A stretch of DNA of 38,173 bases from JAGOEF01 sp964511665. Lineage in GTDB: Bacteria; Bacteroidota; Bacteroidia; Bacteroidales; ML635J-15. Positions 7,554-15,998 of the stretch are shown piece after piece. Both the position numbers and the translations under genes were made by a program. Every line of letters begins with the position of its first letter. Within the stretch, counting starts at the first letter, position 1. The notes under the pieces were generated by a model. The model made no database searches, was not told where the DNA came from, and saw only the letters and a list, made by a program, of their open reading frames with translations. The stretch spans positions 1 through 38,173 of the forward strand of contig CAZEHA010000035.1 in NCBI GenBank assembly GCA_964511665.1. Direction: 5' to 3'.

Positions 7554-8278
7554 TGCCTAAGACCGTTCGATGCAACCCGTTTGGTGAAGTTGTAATTACT
7601 AAGAAATCAGGCCAGAAAACCCTCAGGTTACACGTTCATCCCACCAAGGGTGTGCGGATAAGTATTCCAATGCATATCGGATACCATGAAGCTCTCGATT
7701 TTTTAGAGTCGAAAAAAGAATGGGTTGAAAATAAAATGGCCATCTTCGAGGCCAGAAAACACCGGCAACAATCTGCCTTTACCAATGGGAGCACTATTTT
7801 AGATGTCACAGTATCAATTTCGCACACCCCAAACAAAAGGTTTAGCGCAACAATTATTGGTAATATATTAAATATTTACTTGCCCGAAGGTCTTAATCAA
7901 GAAGCTGAGCCTGCCCGTAAATTCATCAGGAAGGCTATTGAAATGATGCTGAAAAACAAGGCCATTGACAACATTCTGCCGAAGCTTGAATTGTATGCAC
8001 AGAACCATGGTTTCAGCTACAACGGAACACGTATAGGCAATAGCCGAAGCCGTTGGGGAAGTTGCAATAGCGAAAACAGATTAATATTCTCGTGCTACCT
8101 GATGTTACTCTCCGAAGAACTTATCAATTTTGTAATAATTCACGAGTTGTGCCATACCGTTCACAAAAACCATGGGCCGAAGTTTCATGATTTGGTCGAC
8201 AGGTTGACAGGTGGCCGCGAAAAAGAACTAAACAGTTTGCTCAAAAAAGCTGAACACCCCCTGCTTTTTGCCGATTGA
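7553..8278 (+). CDS. YgjP-like zinc metallopeptidase (DUF45/M48-type)
   Basis: A 241-residue protein. The C-terminal half carries the zinc site HELCH (197-201) with a third ligand H212 in KNHGPKFH, preceded by the characteristic SRSRWGSC (about 164-171). This combination defines the YgjP/DUF45 family, related to SprT-like and WSS1-like proteases; some are linked to type I restriction loci, but no restriction genes lie here. The N-terminus (residues 10-110) is the usual beta-rich domain. Substrate unknown. It overlaps the upstream small gene by one base and is followed nine bases later by miaB. Confidence 0.87.
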   Translation: MPKTVRCNPFGEVVITKKSGQKTLRLHVHPTKGVRISIPMHIGYHEALDFLESKKEWVENKMAIFEARKHRQQSAFTNGSTILDVTVSISHTPNKRFSATIIGNILNIYLPEGLNQEAEPARKFIRKAIEMMLKNKAIDNILPKLELYAQNHGFSYNGTRIGNSRSRWGSCNSENRLIFSCYLMLLSEELINFVIIHELCHTVHKNHGPKFHDLVDRLTGGREKELNSLLKKAEHPLLFAD

Positions 8279-8287
8279 CGCGTTGAA

Positions 8288-9601
8288 ATGGATAATATAA
8301 AAAAGGTATATATCGAAACCTATGGCTGCCAAATGAATGTGGCCGACAGCGAAACTGTGTCGGCCATTATGCTGCACAATAAGTACATTTATTGCAACAA
8401 TTTAAGCGAGGCCGACATTATCATTATAAATACCTGTTCGGTGCGCGAGCATGCCGAGCAAAAAATATGGAACCGCCTCGACCATATTAAGGGATTGAAG
8501 CGAAAGAAGCCGGAGATTGTAACAGGGATCATTGGATGCATGGCCCAACGCATTGGCGATCAAATCATTCAACATCAAGCTGTTGACTTTGTTGCCGGTC
8601 CCGATGCATACCGACGCATACCCGGACTGGTTGAAAATGCCATTATGGGTAAAAAATCTAGCGACACCGGGTTTGTCATCGACGAAACCTATCACAACAT
8701 TTTACCACAACGCACTGCTACTAACCAAATAACAGGTTTTATTAGCATTACCAGAGGCTGTAATAATTTTTGTTCATATTGCATCGTACCCTATACGCGG
8801 GGCAGAGAGCGCAGCCGTGACCAACAGGATATTTTCGAGGAAATTTCTGATTTAAGTGAAAAAGGATACAAAGAAGTATGCCTTCTTGGGCAAAATGTTA
8901 ACAGCTATTCGTTTGGCACGATGCAATTCCCCGAATTGCTTGCCCGCATTGCCGACAAATTCAGCAATATGCGTATTCGTTTCACCACATCGCATCCTAA
9001 AGACCTCTCCGACAAATTGTTGCAAACCATGGCGAGTTACTCGAATATATGCAATCACATTCATTTGCCTGTGCAATCGGGAAGCAATAGGATACTTAAA
9101 TTGATGAATCGTGGCTACACCCGCGAATGGTACCTCGACCGCATAGCTGCCATACGACATTATATTCCCGGTTGTGGTATCAGCACCGATGTGTTTTGCG
9201 GTTTTTGCAGCGAAGCCGAAGAAGACCATCTGCTTACCCTCGATTTAATGCAACAATCAGGTTTTCAATCGGCATTTACATTCAAGTATTCGGAGCGTCC
9301 CGGTACTGCGGCAGCAAAAAACATGCACGACGATGTACCTGAACCGGTAAAAATCATTCGTCTGAATCAGATTATAGCACTGCAAAATAAGCTGTCGCTT
9401 CAAAGTAACAAAGCCGATATAGGTAATAGTTTTGAAGTTCTTATTGAAAACCAATCGAAGCGTTCTTCTGAACATTTAATGGGGCGCACCTGCTCGAACA
9501 AAACGGTTGTTTTCGAGAAAGCAAATGCCAAAATTGGGCAATTGGTTCGGGTAAAAATTACCGAAGCCAGTTCGGCAACACTAAAAGGAATTATAATATA
9601 A
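8288..9601 (+). CDS. miaB: tRNA-2-methylthio-N6-dimethylallyladenosine synthase (MiaB)
   Basis: A 437-residue methylthiotransferase. The N-terminal domain has the auxiliary [4Fe-4S] cysteines C14 (TYGCQMN), C50 (NTCSVRE) and C84 (GCMAQR). The radical-SAM triad is C158, C162 and C165 (RGCNNFCSYCIVPYTRGRE). A C-terminal TRAM domain (about 370-437) binds tRNA. It adds the 2-methylthio group to i6A37 in tRNAs reading UNN codons. The RGRERSR stretch and overall length fit MiaB rather than MtaB or RimO. It lies in the operon with the YgjP-like gene upstream and the AhpD-like gene 7 nt downstream. Confidence 0.95.
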   Translation: MDNIKKVYIETYGCQMNVADSETVSAIMLHNKYIYCNNLSEADIIIINTCSVREHAEQKIWNRLDHIKGLKRKKPEIVTGIIGCMAQRIGDQIIQHQAVDFVAGPDAYRRIPGLVENAIMGKKSSDTGFVIDETYHNILPQRTATNQITGFISITRGCNNFCSYCIVPYTRGRERSRDQQDIFEEISDLSEKGYKEVCLLGQNVNSYSFGTMQFPELLARIADKFSNMRIRFTTSHPKDLSDKLLQTMASYSNICNHIHLPVQSGSNRILKLMNRGYTREWYLDRIAAIRHYIPGCGISTDVFCGFCSEAEEDHLLTLDLMQQSGFQSAFTFKYSERPGTAAAKNMHDDVPEPVKIIRLNQIIALQNKLSLQSNKADIGNSFEVLIENQSKRSSEHLMGRTCSNKTVVFEKANAKIGQLVRVKITEASSATLKGIII

Positions 9602-9608
9602 ATCGCTT

Positions 9609-9953
9609 ATGAATACTATTGAAGAATTCAGAAATTACCGCGAAAAAATGAATAAGCGGCTGCTTGCAACCGACAATAAAATCGTAAAACGTCTTTTTAG
9701 TATCGACAGTATGACCTACGAGGACGGGGCATTGCCCGCATCGGTAAAAGAAATGCTGGGGCTTGCCACCTCGCTTGTGCTTCGTTGCGACGATTGTGTG
9801 AAATATCATTTAGAACAGTGCCATAAACTGGGGATAACTACCGAGCAAGTAACAGAAGTGTTTGTCGTTTGTAACGTTGTTGGCGGAAGCATTGCCATAC
9901 CACATACCCGCCGTGCACTCGAATACTGGGATCTGCTTACAGAAAAACAATGA
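9609..9953 (+). CDS. Carboxymuconolactone decarboxylase/AhpD-like protein
   Basis: A 114-residue all-helical protein with the CxxCxxxH active site: C60, C63 and H67 in LRCDDCVKYHLEQC, the redox motif of the AhpD branch. AhpD-like proteins are peroxidase partners or general disulfide oxidoreductases, while other family members are decarboxylases without the cysteine pair. The length matches single-domain members. It starts 7 nt after miaB, so it is probably cotranscribed; a link to oxidative protection of iron-sulfur enzymes such as MiaB is speculation. Confidence 0.87.
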   Translation: MNTIEEFRNYREKMNKRLLATDNKIVKRLFSIDSMTYEDGALPASVKEMLGLATSLVLRCDDCVKYHLEQCHKLGITTEQVTEVFVVCNVVGGSIAIPHTRRALEYWDLLTEKQ

Positions 9954-10024
9954 AAACTTTTTTACAATACATCTTTTTTTATTAGTTTTACGTTGAAAAC
10001 CAATACTAACTAAATGAGTCCGTT

Positions 10025-10537
10025 ATGAAAAAAACATTCATTCATGCATTCGCTGTTTGCTTCGCTGTGTTGTTGGCTGCATGTGCAAATGCACCCACTT
10101 CAGAAGATGCAATGAAATATCACGATGAAATTATTTCAAAGCAAGTGATTTTACAACATGCATTTAACGATTTTGAGCAAACCCTGATTACTTTTGTTCC
10201 CGAAGAAATGCAGGAATCGCTTAAGTTGGCATCGACAGAAGCTGCTAAAACGCTAAAATTTTATGAAGGTCTCGAAGAATTCGATAATAAATCAGATTTG
10301 AAAGATGCTGCCATCGAATTTGCAAGAATGTACAAAAATCTAGCCGACAACGAATACGCCTTGCTTGTTGAATATTATTCGTTGCCCGACAGTTTGTATA
10401 CCACCGAAGTAGAAGAATACTGTAAAGAACTTTATGAAAACATTGGAGTAAAGTACGATAAAGCTTTTAAGAGTCTTATCGAAGTTCAAAGCGACTTTGC
10501 AAAAACCTATAATTTTGAGATAGAGAAAGCCGAATAG
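10025..10537 (+). CDS. Predicted lipoprotein, LIC11966-like surface protein
   Basis: A 170-residue protein with a lipoprotein signal (hydrophobic residues 4-18, lipobox LAAC). The mature part is acidic and helical, starting SEDAMKYHDEIISKQ, and resembles the LIC11966-type surface proteins of Bacteroidota and Leptospira in length and opening motif; this assignment is from memory and tentative. No catalytic motif is visible. A near-consensus TAGTTTTA lies about 35 nt upstream, suggesting a separate transcription unit from miaB. Confidence 0.7.
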   Translation: MKKTFIHAFAVCFAVLLAACANAPTSEDAMKYHDEIISKQVILQHAFNDFEQTLITFVPEEMQESLKLASTEAAKTLKFYEGLEEFDNKSDLKDAAIEFARMYKNLADNEYALLVEYYSLPDSLYTTEVEEYCKELYENIGVKYDKAFKSLIEVQSDFAKTYNFEIEKAE

Positions 10538-10575
10538 TATTTTTTTTACTGAAATTATCTTAACTACAGAAGCGA

Positions 10576-11877
10576 CTAAAAATTCTGAGAAGCATTCATC
10601 AATGTTTCAATTTCTTCGATTTCGATGGGTATATCTGCCGTAAGATTAACGGGAGTTTCATCAACCAAAATATCATTTTCGAGACGTATTCCTATTCCTT
10701 GATCCTGAAAATACAAACCCGGCTCGCAGGTTAGCACCATTCCCGACCTGAACACTTCGTCTTTATCGCCTACATCGTGCACATCGAGACCCAGAAAATG
10801 AGCTGCGCCATGCATAAAATATTTTTTGTATTCAGGATTATTGATGTCCTGACAAGCTACAGCTTCGGGGGTGATTATTTTCATTTTCAACAATTCGTCC
10901 TGAATAAGTAAACCGGCTGTTTCGTTGAGTCTGTTTATGGTGTTTCCCGGCACATATTCCTGCACCAATCTATTTAAAACCCTCAAAACAGCTGTATACA
11001 ATTTTCGTTGATGAGGCGAAAACTTTCCATTAACCGGTATGGTTCTCGAGCAGTCGGCGGCATAATTGGCATATTCGGCTCCAAAATCGAGCAGTAGCAA
11101 ACTGCCGTTATCGAGACGAGCAGCGTTTTTTTCGTAGTGCAACACACAAGCATTACTACCTCCGGCCACAATCGGGTGAAAAGCATGACCCTCGGCTCCC
11201 AAAGCGGTAAAGGTTGATGAAATTGATGCTTCAACTTCGTATTCATAAATCCCCGGCTTCACCATTTTCAATACATTTCTGAATGCATCACATGTGATTT
11301 TGGCAGCCCTGGCCATTAGTTGAAGTTCCTCCTTATCTTTAACCAGCCTGATTTGTGTAAGGGCAGGTGTAAGGTCGTGAAACGACAAATAATGCAAATT
11401 ATTCATGAACTCTCGCTGCATACGGTGCTTCTCACTTTCGAAATCATCGCCGGTGCGTACGTTGGCATTGAACGGTAAATACAATTGTGTGGATAAACGG
11501 GTTAGTTCATCAACATGCATTTTAAAACTGTCGAGAAACTTCACTGATTGGATTCCGGAAATATCACTAGCTTCATTACTGTGTAGCATGTCTCCATACC
11601 ATAGCTGCGATTTTTCGTCGGGCTTAGTCAAAAATAAACATTCCCGCATGGCATAGTCGGGATGCCCGGGGCACATTACCAGTACCGAGTCGGGCTGAGT
11701 AATACCTGTTAAACAAAAAAAATCGGAATTCTGACGATATGGATAATATTGGTCGCCGGTTCTGTTACGCCGTGCTGCCGAAAACACCAATACTATTGAC
11801 ATTTGAGGCAGTAATGTGCTAAGACTACGTCGTTTTTTCTCGAACAGTGAGGATGAAATGCTTTGATATCGGCTCAT
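10576..11877 (-). CDS. pepP: Xaa-Pro aminopeptidase (M24B)
   Basis: A 433-residue creatinase-fold peptidase that removes an N-terminal residue before proline. The C-terminal pita-bread domain shows the dimetal ligands: DFGAEYANYAADCSRT (two Asp), HGAAHFLGLDVHD (His), CEPGLYF (Glu) and IRLENDIL (Glu). Residues 1-170 are the N-terminal aminopeptidase-P domain with YYPYRQNSDFFCLTG. No signal peptide, so cytoplasmic. Its ATG overlaps the ispG stop (ATGA), which fixes the start and shows a coupled ispG-pepP operon. Confidence 0.92.
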   Translation of the reverse strand: MSRYQSISSSLFEKKRRSLSTLLPQMSIVLVFSAARRNRTGDQYYPYRQNSDFFCLTGITQPDSVLVMCPGHPDYAMRECLFLTKPDEKSQLWYGDMLHSNEASDISGIQSVKFLDSFKMHVDELTRLSTQLYLPFNANVRTGDDFESEKHRMQREFMNNLHYLSFHDLTPALTQIRLVKDKEELQLMARAAKITCDAFRNVLKMVKPGIYEYEVEASISSTFTALGAEGHAFHPIVAGGSNACVLHYEKNAARLDNGSLLLLDFGAEYANYAADCSRTIPVNGKFSPHQRKLYTAVLRVLNRLVQEYVPGNTINRLNETAGLLIQDELLKMKIITPEAVACQDINNPEYKKYFMHGAAHFLGLDVHDVGDKDEVFRSGMVLTCEPGLYFQDQGIGIRLENDILVDETPVNLTADIPIEIEEIETLMNASQNF

Positions 11878-13766
11878 ATCTGAAAATTTGGTTCTATCCA
11901 GTCGCCATTTTCCTTTATCAAACTCACTAACGCGTCTATGGCCTTGCCCTCGGGAACATTCTTCAAAACAGCAGTGCTACCCTTATATAAATGCACCACG
12001 CCTTTTTGAGCGCCCACGTATCCGTAGTCGGCATCGCTCATCTCACCGGGTCCGTTTACAACACAACCCATTACAGCTATTTTTATCCCTTTAAGGTGCG
12101 AAAAACGAATTTTTACTTGTTTTACAATGGTTTCGATATCGTATTGAGTACGACCACACGACGGACACGAGATGAATTCGGCACATGTGTAACGTAATCC
12201 CAATGCTTGCAACATACTGAAAACATGCTGCCAATTTCCGATGCTTTGCGCACCAATCTGTGGAACGATGCCTCCACATAATCGGTCGATGAGTACCGAG
12301 CCCGGATACTCTGCCATTTCGGCACATAGTAATTCATTATCGCCAGCCTTAACATCGAAACTAAGCAAGACGGGAATTTTCAAATTGGCAGCACTGAGCA
12401 AATTGTGCAAACATCTGAGTTCTCCGGCCGGGTACAAGGTGCTGCACTTAAATATAATACCACAATTGTTACGGTATTTCAGAAAAAACGCTTTGTGTTT
12501 TTGAAATTCGCTAATTGTGGTTTCAATAAAAACATATCTGTTTACAAAATGCTTTGCTTGTACAACCTGATTTATAATGTCGTCGATTGAAAATATCGAC
12601 ATTACATCGCCATGAGTGAGGTTTTTTGCCACCGGCATCAAATAATCGAAATCCTGAGTCGTTTTTTTTCGGTGCAACACGTAATCAATCTCAACTTGCA
12701 CCTCAGCCGGAAGTTTAACATACTCATCGGCATGTGATACCACAACCATCTTTTTATTTCCCCAAACCGGAATCATACCCGATTTACCGGTGTCGAACAT
12801 ATTATATGACACACTATGCAATGGCAAGTTTTGAATTTTTGCTTTTCGGTGTTGAAATGGAGCAACCAATTTTTCGGCAAAAACAATTTCTTTTTCGGGA
12901 GGCTCGGTAAGCGAGACTCTTATGGTATCGCCAATTCCGTCGTTTAACAGCGATACTATTCCAAGAGCCGATTTCATGCGACCATCCTCGCCTTCTCCCG
13001 CTTCGGTAACCCCCAAATGCTGAGGAAAATTCCATCCCCGTTCAAGCATTTTTGCATTCAGCAAACGACAAGCTTTTACCGTAGTATTCACATCGCTGGC
13101 TTTCATCGATATTACCAAATTGTAGAAACTTTCGGCCACAAACATGGCAATATACTCCATAGCGGCTTCAACCATTCCCTCTACAGTATTTCCATAGTGT
13201 TGTACAATGCGACGTGACAAAGATCCATGATTCGACCCTATTCGTATGGCTGTGCCATGCTGTTTGCATATATCGATAAGCGGCCTTAGCCCTGTATGAA
13301 TCTTTTCAAGTTCGGTTTTATAACTGAGTTCAGTGTACTCAAAAGGCAGATTTCCCTGCTTTTTATCGATGTAGTTCCCCGGATTGATTCTAATCTTTTC
13401 AACCATTCGGGCGGCTATTTCAGCCACTGCAGGATTAAAATGTATGTCGGCAATGAGAGGCTTTTTATAACCTGCTTCTTGCAGTTTCTTTTTTATCTCT
13501 GCAAGGCAATTTGCATCAGAAACAGTGGGTGTTGTAATTCTCACAAAATCGGCACCGGCGTCAAAAATACGCATGCACTGATTGGCTGTAGCAACAATGT
13601 TGGAAGTGGGGGTGTTGGTCATGCTTTGCAATCGTATTGGAGCATTGGCTCCAATACTTATGCTCCCTATGCGAACTTCTCTGGTTGGAAATCTTTCGTA
13701 GTTGGCCGGGTCGATGCAATATTTCATGTAATTATTCAATAATGTTGCTGTTATTTGGGAACTCAT
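11874..13766 (-). CDS. ispG: 4-hydroxy-3-methylbut-2-en-1-yl diphosphate synthase, large form
   Basis: A 630-residue IspG/GcpE, converting MEcPP to HMBPP in the MEP isoprenoid pathway. The N-terminal TIM barrel starts with TREVRIGSISIGANAPIRLQS. The C-terminal reductase domain holds the [4Fe-4S] ligands C534 and C537 (SCPSCGRTQ), C568 (MGCVVNGPGEM) and E575. It is much longer than the roughly 370-residue E. coli enzyme because of an extra domain (about residues 270-520), the three-domain form known from plants, Chlamydia and Bacteroidota. An alternative ATG at residue 14 is possible. Operon with pepP. Confidence 0.95.
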   Translation of the reverse strand: MSSQITATLLNNYMKYCIDPANYERFPTREVRIGSISIGANAPIRLQSMTNTPTSNIVATANQCMRIFDAGADFVRITTPTVSDANCLAEIKKKLQEAGYKKPLIADIHFNPAVAEIAARMVEKIRINPGNYIDKKQGNLPFEYTELSYKTELEKIHTGLRPLIDICKQHGTAIRIGSNHGSLSRRIVQHYGNTVEGMVEAAMEYIAMFVAESFYNLVISMKASDVNTTVKACRLLNAKMLERGWNFPQHLGVTEAGEGEDGRMKSALGIVSLLNDGIGDTIRVSLTEPPEKEIVFAEKLVAPFQHRKAKIQNLPLHSVSYNMFDTGKSGMIPVWGNKKMVVVSHADEYVKLPAEVQVEIDYVLHRKKTTQDFDYLMPVAKNLTHGDVMSIFSIDDIINQVVQAKHFVNRYVFIETTISEFQKHKAFFLKYRNNCGIIFKCSTLYPAGELRCLHNLLSAANLKIPVLLSFDVKAGDNELLCAEMAEYPGSVLIDRLCGGIVPQIGAQSIGNWQHVFSMLQALGLRYTCAEFISCPSCGRTQYDIETIVKQVKIRFSHLKGIKIAVMGCVVNGPGEMSDADYGYVGAQKGVVHLYKGSTAVLKNVPEGKAIDALVSLIKENGDWIEPNFQI

Positions 13767-13830
13767 TCAAATTACGATAGTAACGACAATTTGCAATAAG
13801 CACGAAGCAAGCACAGTTTAAACAATAATG

Positions 13831-14262
13831 CTATAACATATATCTCATTTTTACCCTGATGGCAGTCTCACCTTTTTTAATAAAGCGACACGCATTAAAT
13901 TTTGGGGGACTTAAATGGACTTTTGCATCGTTCGAAAAACCGAATCCCTCCTTGGGAATGCCCAGTGCATTAAAATTCATATCGCCATCGTTATTTTCAT
14001 CGTGCAGCAGGCATATTCCGTAATCAGTATCGGGCAAATCGCAAATAAGAATGCGAACTGTGCCCGATTTCACCTCTGCAACTCCCTCGCGCAACACATC
14101 GGTATAAGAAGCAAATGTATTGTTCTCGTTATACAATGCATACCGTACCACTCCACTGGTACTTCTCAGATTGTGAACAACTACCAACAAGCAATCGCTT
14201 TGAGCAAAAGCCATAGCAGCCATTACAGAAAAAATTAAGCTTAAAGCAGTTTTCTTTAGCAT
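13831..14262 (-). CDS. Exported DUF2141 protein
   Basis: A 143-residue secreted protein with a Sec signal peptide ending FAQ|S. The mature beta-rich domain shows the family pattern: SGVVRYALYNENNTF, a V-x-x-G-x-V-x-I strand, LPDTDYGICLLHDENNDGDMN and GFGFSNDA. The DENNDGD stretch resembles a calcium-binding loop (inference). DUF2141 proteins are common in Bacteroidota and Proteobacteria and have no established function. It is a single gene, 64 nt from the ispG start and divergent from the epimerase. Confidence 0.88.
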   Translation of the reverse strand: MLKKTALSLIFSVMAAMAFAQSDCLLVVVHNLRSTSGVVRYALYNENNTFASYTDVLREGVAEVKSGTVRILICDLPDTDYGICLLHDENNDGDMNFNALGIPKEGFGFSNDAKVHLSPPKFNACRFIKKGETAIRVKMRYML

Positions 14263-14339
14263 ATTGTTAAGAATTAATAATGGCTAAATTAGAAAAAACC
14301 TGAAATAAAAACACTAAATTCGTAGCTTTTATTGCAATA

Positions 14340-15905
14340 ATGAAGAAAGACAAAGTTTTTATTGCCGGTGCAGCCGGTTCGATGGGTTTCGAAACCTTTA
14401 AGGCAGTATGGAACAAATGCGATGCCAATGGACATAGACGTTTCGATATAGTACTTTTACTTTTCAACTCGAAGAAAAACCGAAAATTGTTTGCCCCTTA
14501 TTTTTTTGAGTGCGGCATAAGATTAAACGGGAAAAAAGTGTATGAAAAGAACGGTCTCAAGGTAATTTGGGGCGATGGGCGTGAGTTCGAAGATTTGAAA
14601 CTGGCTATCGAAGGGGTTGATGTTGTGTTTAACTGCATGGCGGTTATTAGTCCACGAGCCGACCATGAGCCCGAAAACGCAAAGGCCACCAATATAAAAT
14701 CAATCGAGTATATGATTCGGGCCATAAAAAGTGAGCCCAATGGAGTCGAAAGAATCAGGTTTGTAAATATTGGAAGCATTGCCGAATATGGCGACCGCAT
14801 GGGTAAAATACATTGTGGCAGGGTGGGTGATCCGGTAATGGCAAGCCCATTCGACGTATATGCCCTCACAAAAATAAAAGGCGAGCGCTTGGTGCTTGAA
14901 TCGGGCCTGAAACACTGGGTTCAGTTGCGGCAAACCTTTATTATGATTCCCGATGTATTTTCGCTCGAAGACCCTATCATGTTTCATCAGCCTATTGAGT
15001 GTTTCATGGAAAACATAAGTTCTGCCGATGCAGGCAGAGGCCTTGCCGAATGCCTTGAAATACCAGCTGAATCGGATTTTTGGCGCAAGGTTTATAATAT
15101 GGGAGGTGGCCCCGAATGTCGTATCAGCTTCCTCGATTTTTTGGATATGATGTTTGGCATGATGGGCATGCGCTTTCAATACATTTTCGATCGAAACTGG
15201 TTTGCGCTTCGCAATTTTCATATGATGTATTATGCCGATTCGCACTTGCTAAACGAATATTTACACCACTGGGGCAATTCTATCGACGACTTTAAAAAGA
15301 TAGTGTGGAGAAAGCTTCCATTCTATCTGAAATGGGTAAGTAAGCTCAACAAATCAATTCCGGCGTTTCGAAATATGGTAGAAAAAGTAACCCGTAAGCG
15401 AATGAAAAAAATGGTGTTACAAAAAAGTGGCACCCTGCGTTGGTATCTCGACAACAACGATTTGCGCATAGCAGCTTTTTACGGTTCGCGTAAGGCATTC
15501 GAGGCCATACCCGACTGGTCGGCACCATTACCAGCCGGAGTTCAGGGGAATCCTGAGCCCGCCTGTATTACACTCAATCATGGCTACGATGAGGCAAAAC
15601 CTATACTTGGTCTCAACGATTTGCAACAAGCAGCCGCATTCAGGGGGGGGAAGCTTGTTTCGGAAAACTGGACCGGTGACATGCACGAAAACCTCGAATG
15701 GGAATGCGCTTATGGCCATCCGTTTAAGGCCAGTGCCTATACTGTATTGAAAGCAGGGCACTGGTGCAATACATGCGAAGCCCCGCCATGGAACTACGAC
15801 GCCATAGCCCGCACAAACCCCTTCTTTGCTCAGGTATGGCATCAGTCGCATCAGGCCGACGAAGATTTTTTCTATCCGGAATTGTGTTACGAAGATATAT
15901 TGTAG
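14340..15905 (+). CDS. NAD-dependent epimerase/dehydratase-like protein with C-terminal zinc-ribbon domain
   Basis: A 521-residue protein. Residues 5-280 are an extended SDR Rossmann domain: GAAGSMG nucleotide loop (10-16), conserved GDGREFEDL, and active-site Y174-x3-K178 (YALTK). Typical epimerases end near residue 330; here about 190 more residues follow. The last part contains W-x-C456-x3-H460 and C476-x2-C479 (WECAYGHPF, GHWCNTC), preceded by GGKLVSENWTG. This is the pattern of the DUF4379-like treble-clef/zinc-ribbon repeat usually seen in nuclease-associated and phage proteins. A G8 tract lies just before it. Substrate unknown; it could act on sugar nucleotides. Promoter only weakly supported (TAGCTTTT before the start). 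Confidence 0.78.
   Translation: MKKDKVFIAGAAGSMGFETFKAVWNKCDANGHRRFDIVLLLFNSKKNRKLFAPYFFECGIRLNGKKVYEKNGLKVIWGDGREFEDLKLAIEGVDVVFNCMAVISPRADHEPENAKATNIKSIEYMIRAIKSEPNGVERIRFVNIGSIAEYGDRMGKIHCGRVGDPVMASPFDVYALTKIKGERLVLESGLKHWVQLRQTFIMIPDVFSLEDPIMFHQPIECFMENISSADAGRGLAECLEIPAESDFWRKVYNMGGGPECRISFLDFLDMMFGMMGMRFQYIFDRNWFALRNFHMMYYADSHLLNEYLHHWGNSIDDFKKIVWRKLPFYLKWVSKLNKSIPAFRNMVEKVTRKRMKKMVLQKSGTLRWYLDNNDLRIAAFYGSRKAFEAIPDWSAPLPAGVQGNPEPACITLNHGYDEAKPILGLNDLQQAAAFRGGKLVSENWTGDMHENLEWECAYGHPFKASAYTVLKAGHWCNTCEAPPWNYDAIARTNPFFAQVWHQSHQADEDFFYPELCYEDIL
15643..15650. repeat. G8 homopolymer inside the epimerase gene
   Basis: Eight consecutive G encode part of Arg-Gly-Gly immediately before the zinc-ribbon segment. 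It is in frame here. Slippage by one base would remove the C-terminal domain, so it is either a candidate contingency tract or a site prone to sequencing error. Confidence 0.9.
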
Positions 15906-15967
15906 AAGCACTATCGGCTACTTCTTAGTTACCAAATAAAATTCACTGTCTCACTCATTTTTATATG

Positions 15968-15975
15968 TAAATTTG
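15968..15975 (+). promoter_or_regulatory. Putative -7 element for gldA
   Basis: TAAATTTG is an exact TAnnTTTG match 23 nt before the ATG. No clear -33 TTG is present at the usual spacing. Confidence 0.5.
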
Positions 15976-15998
15976 CGCAAACATTCAGAATATATCCT

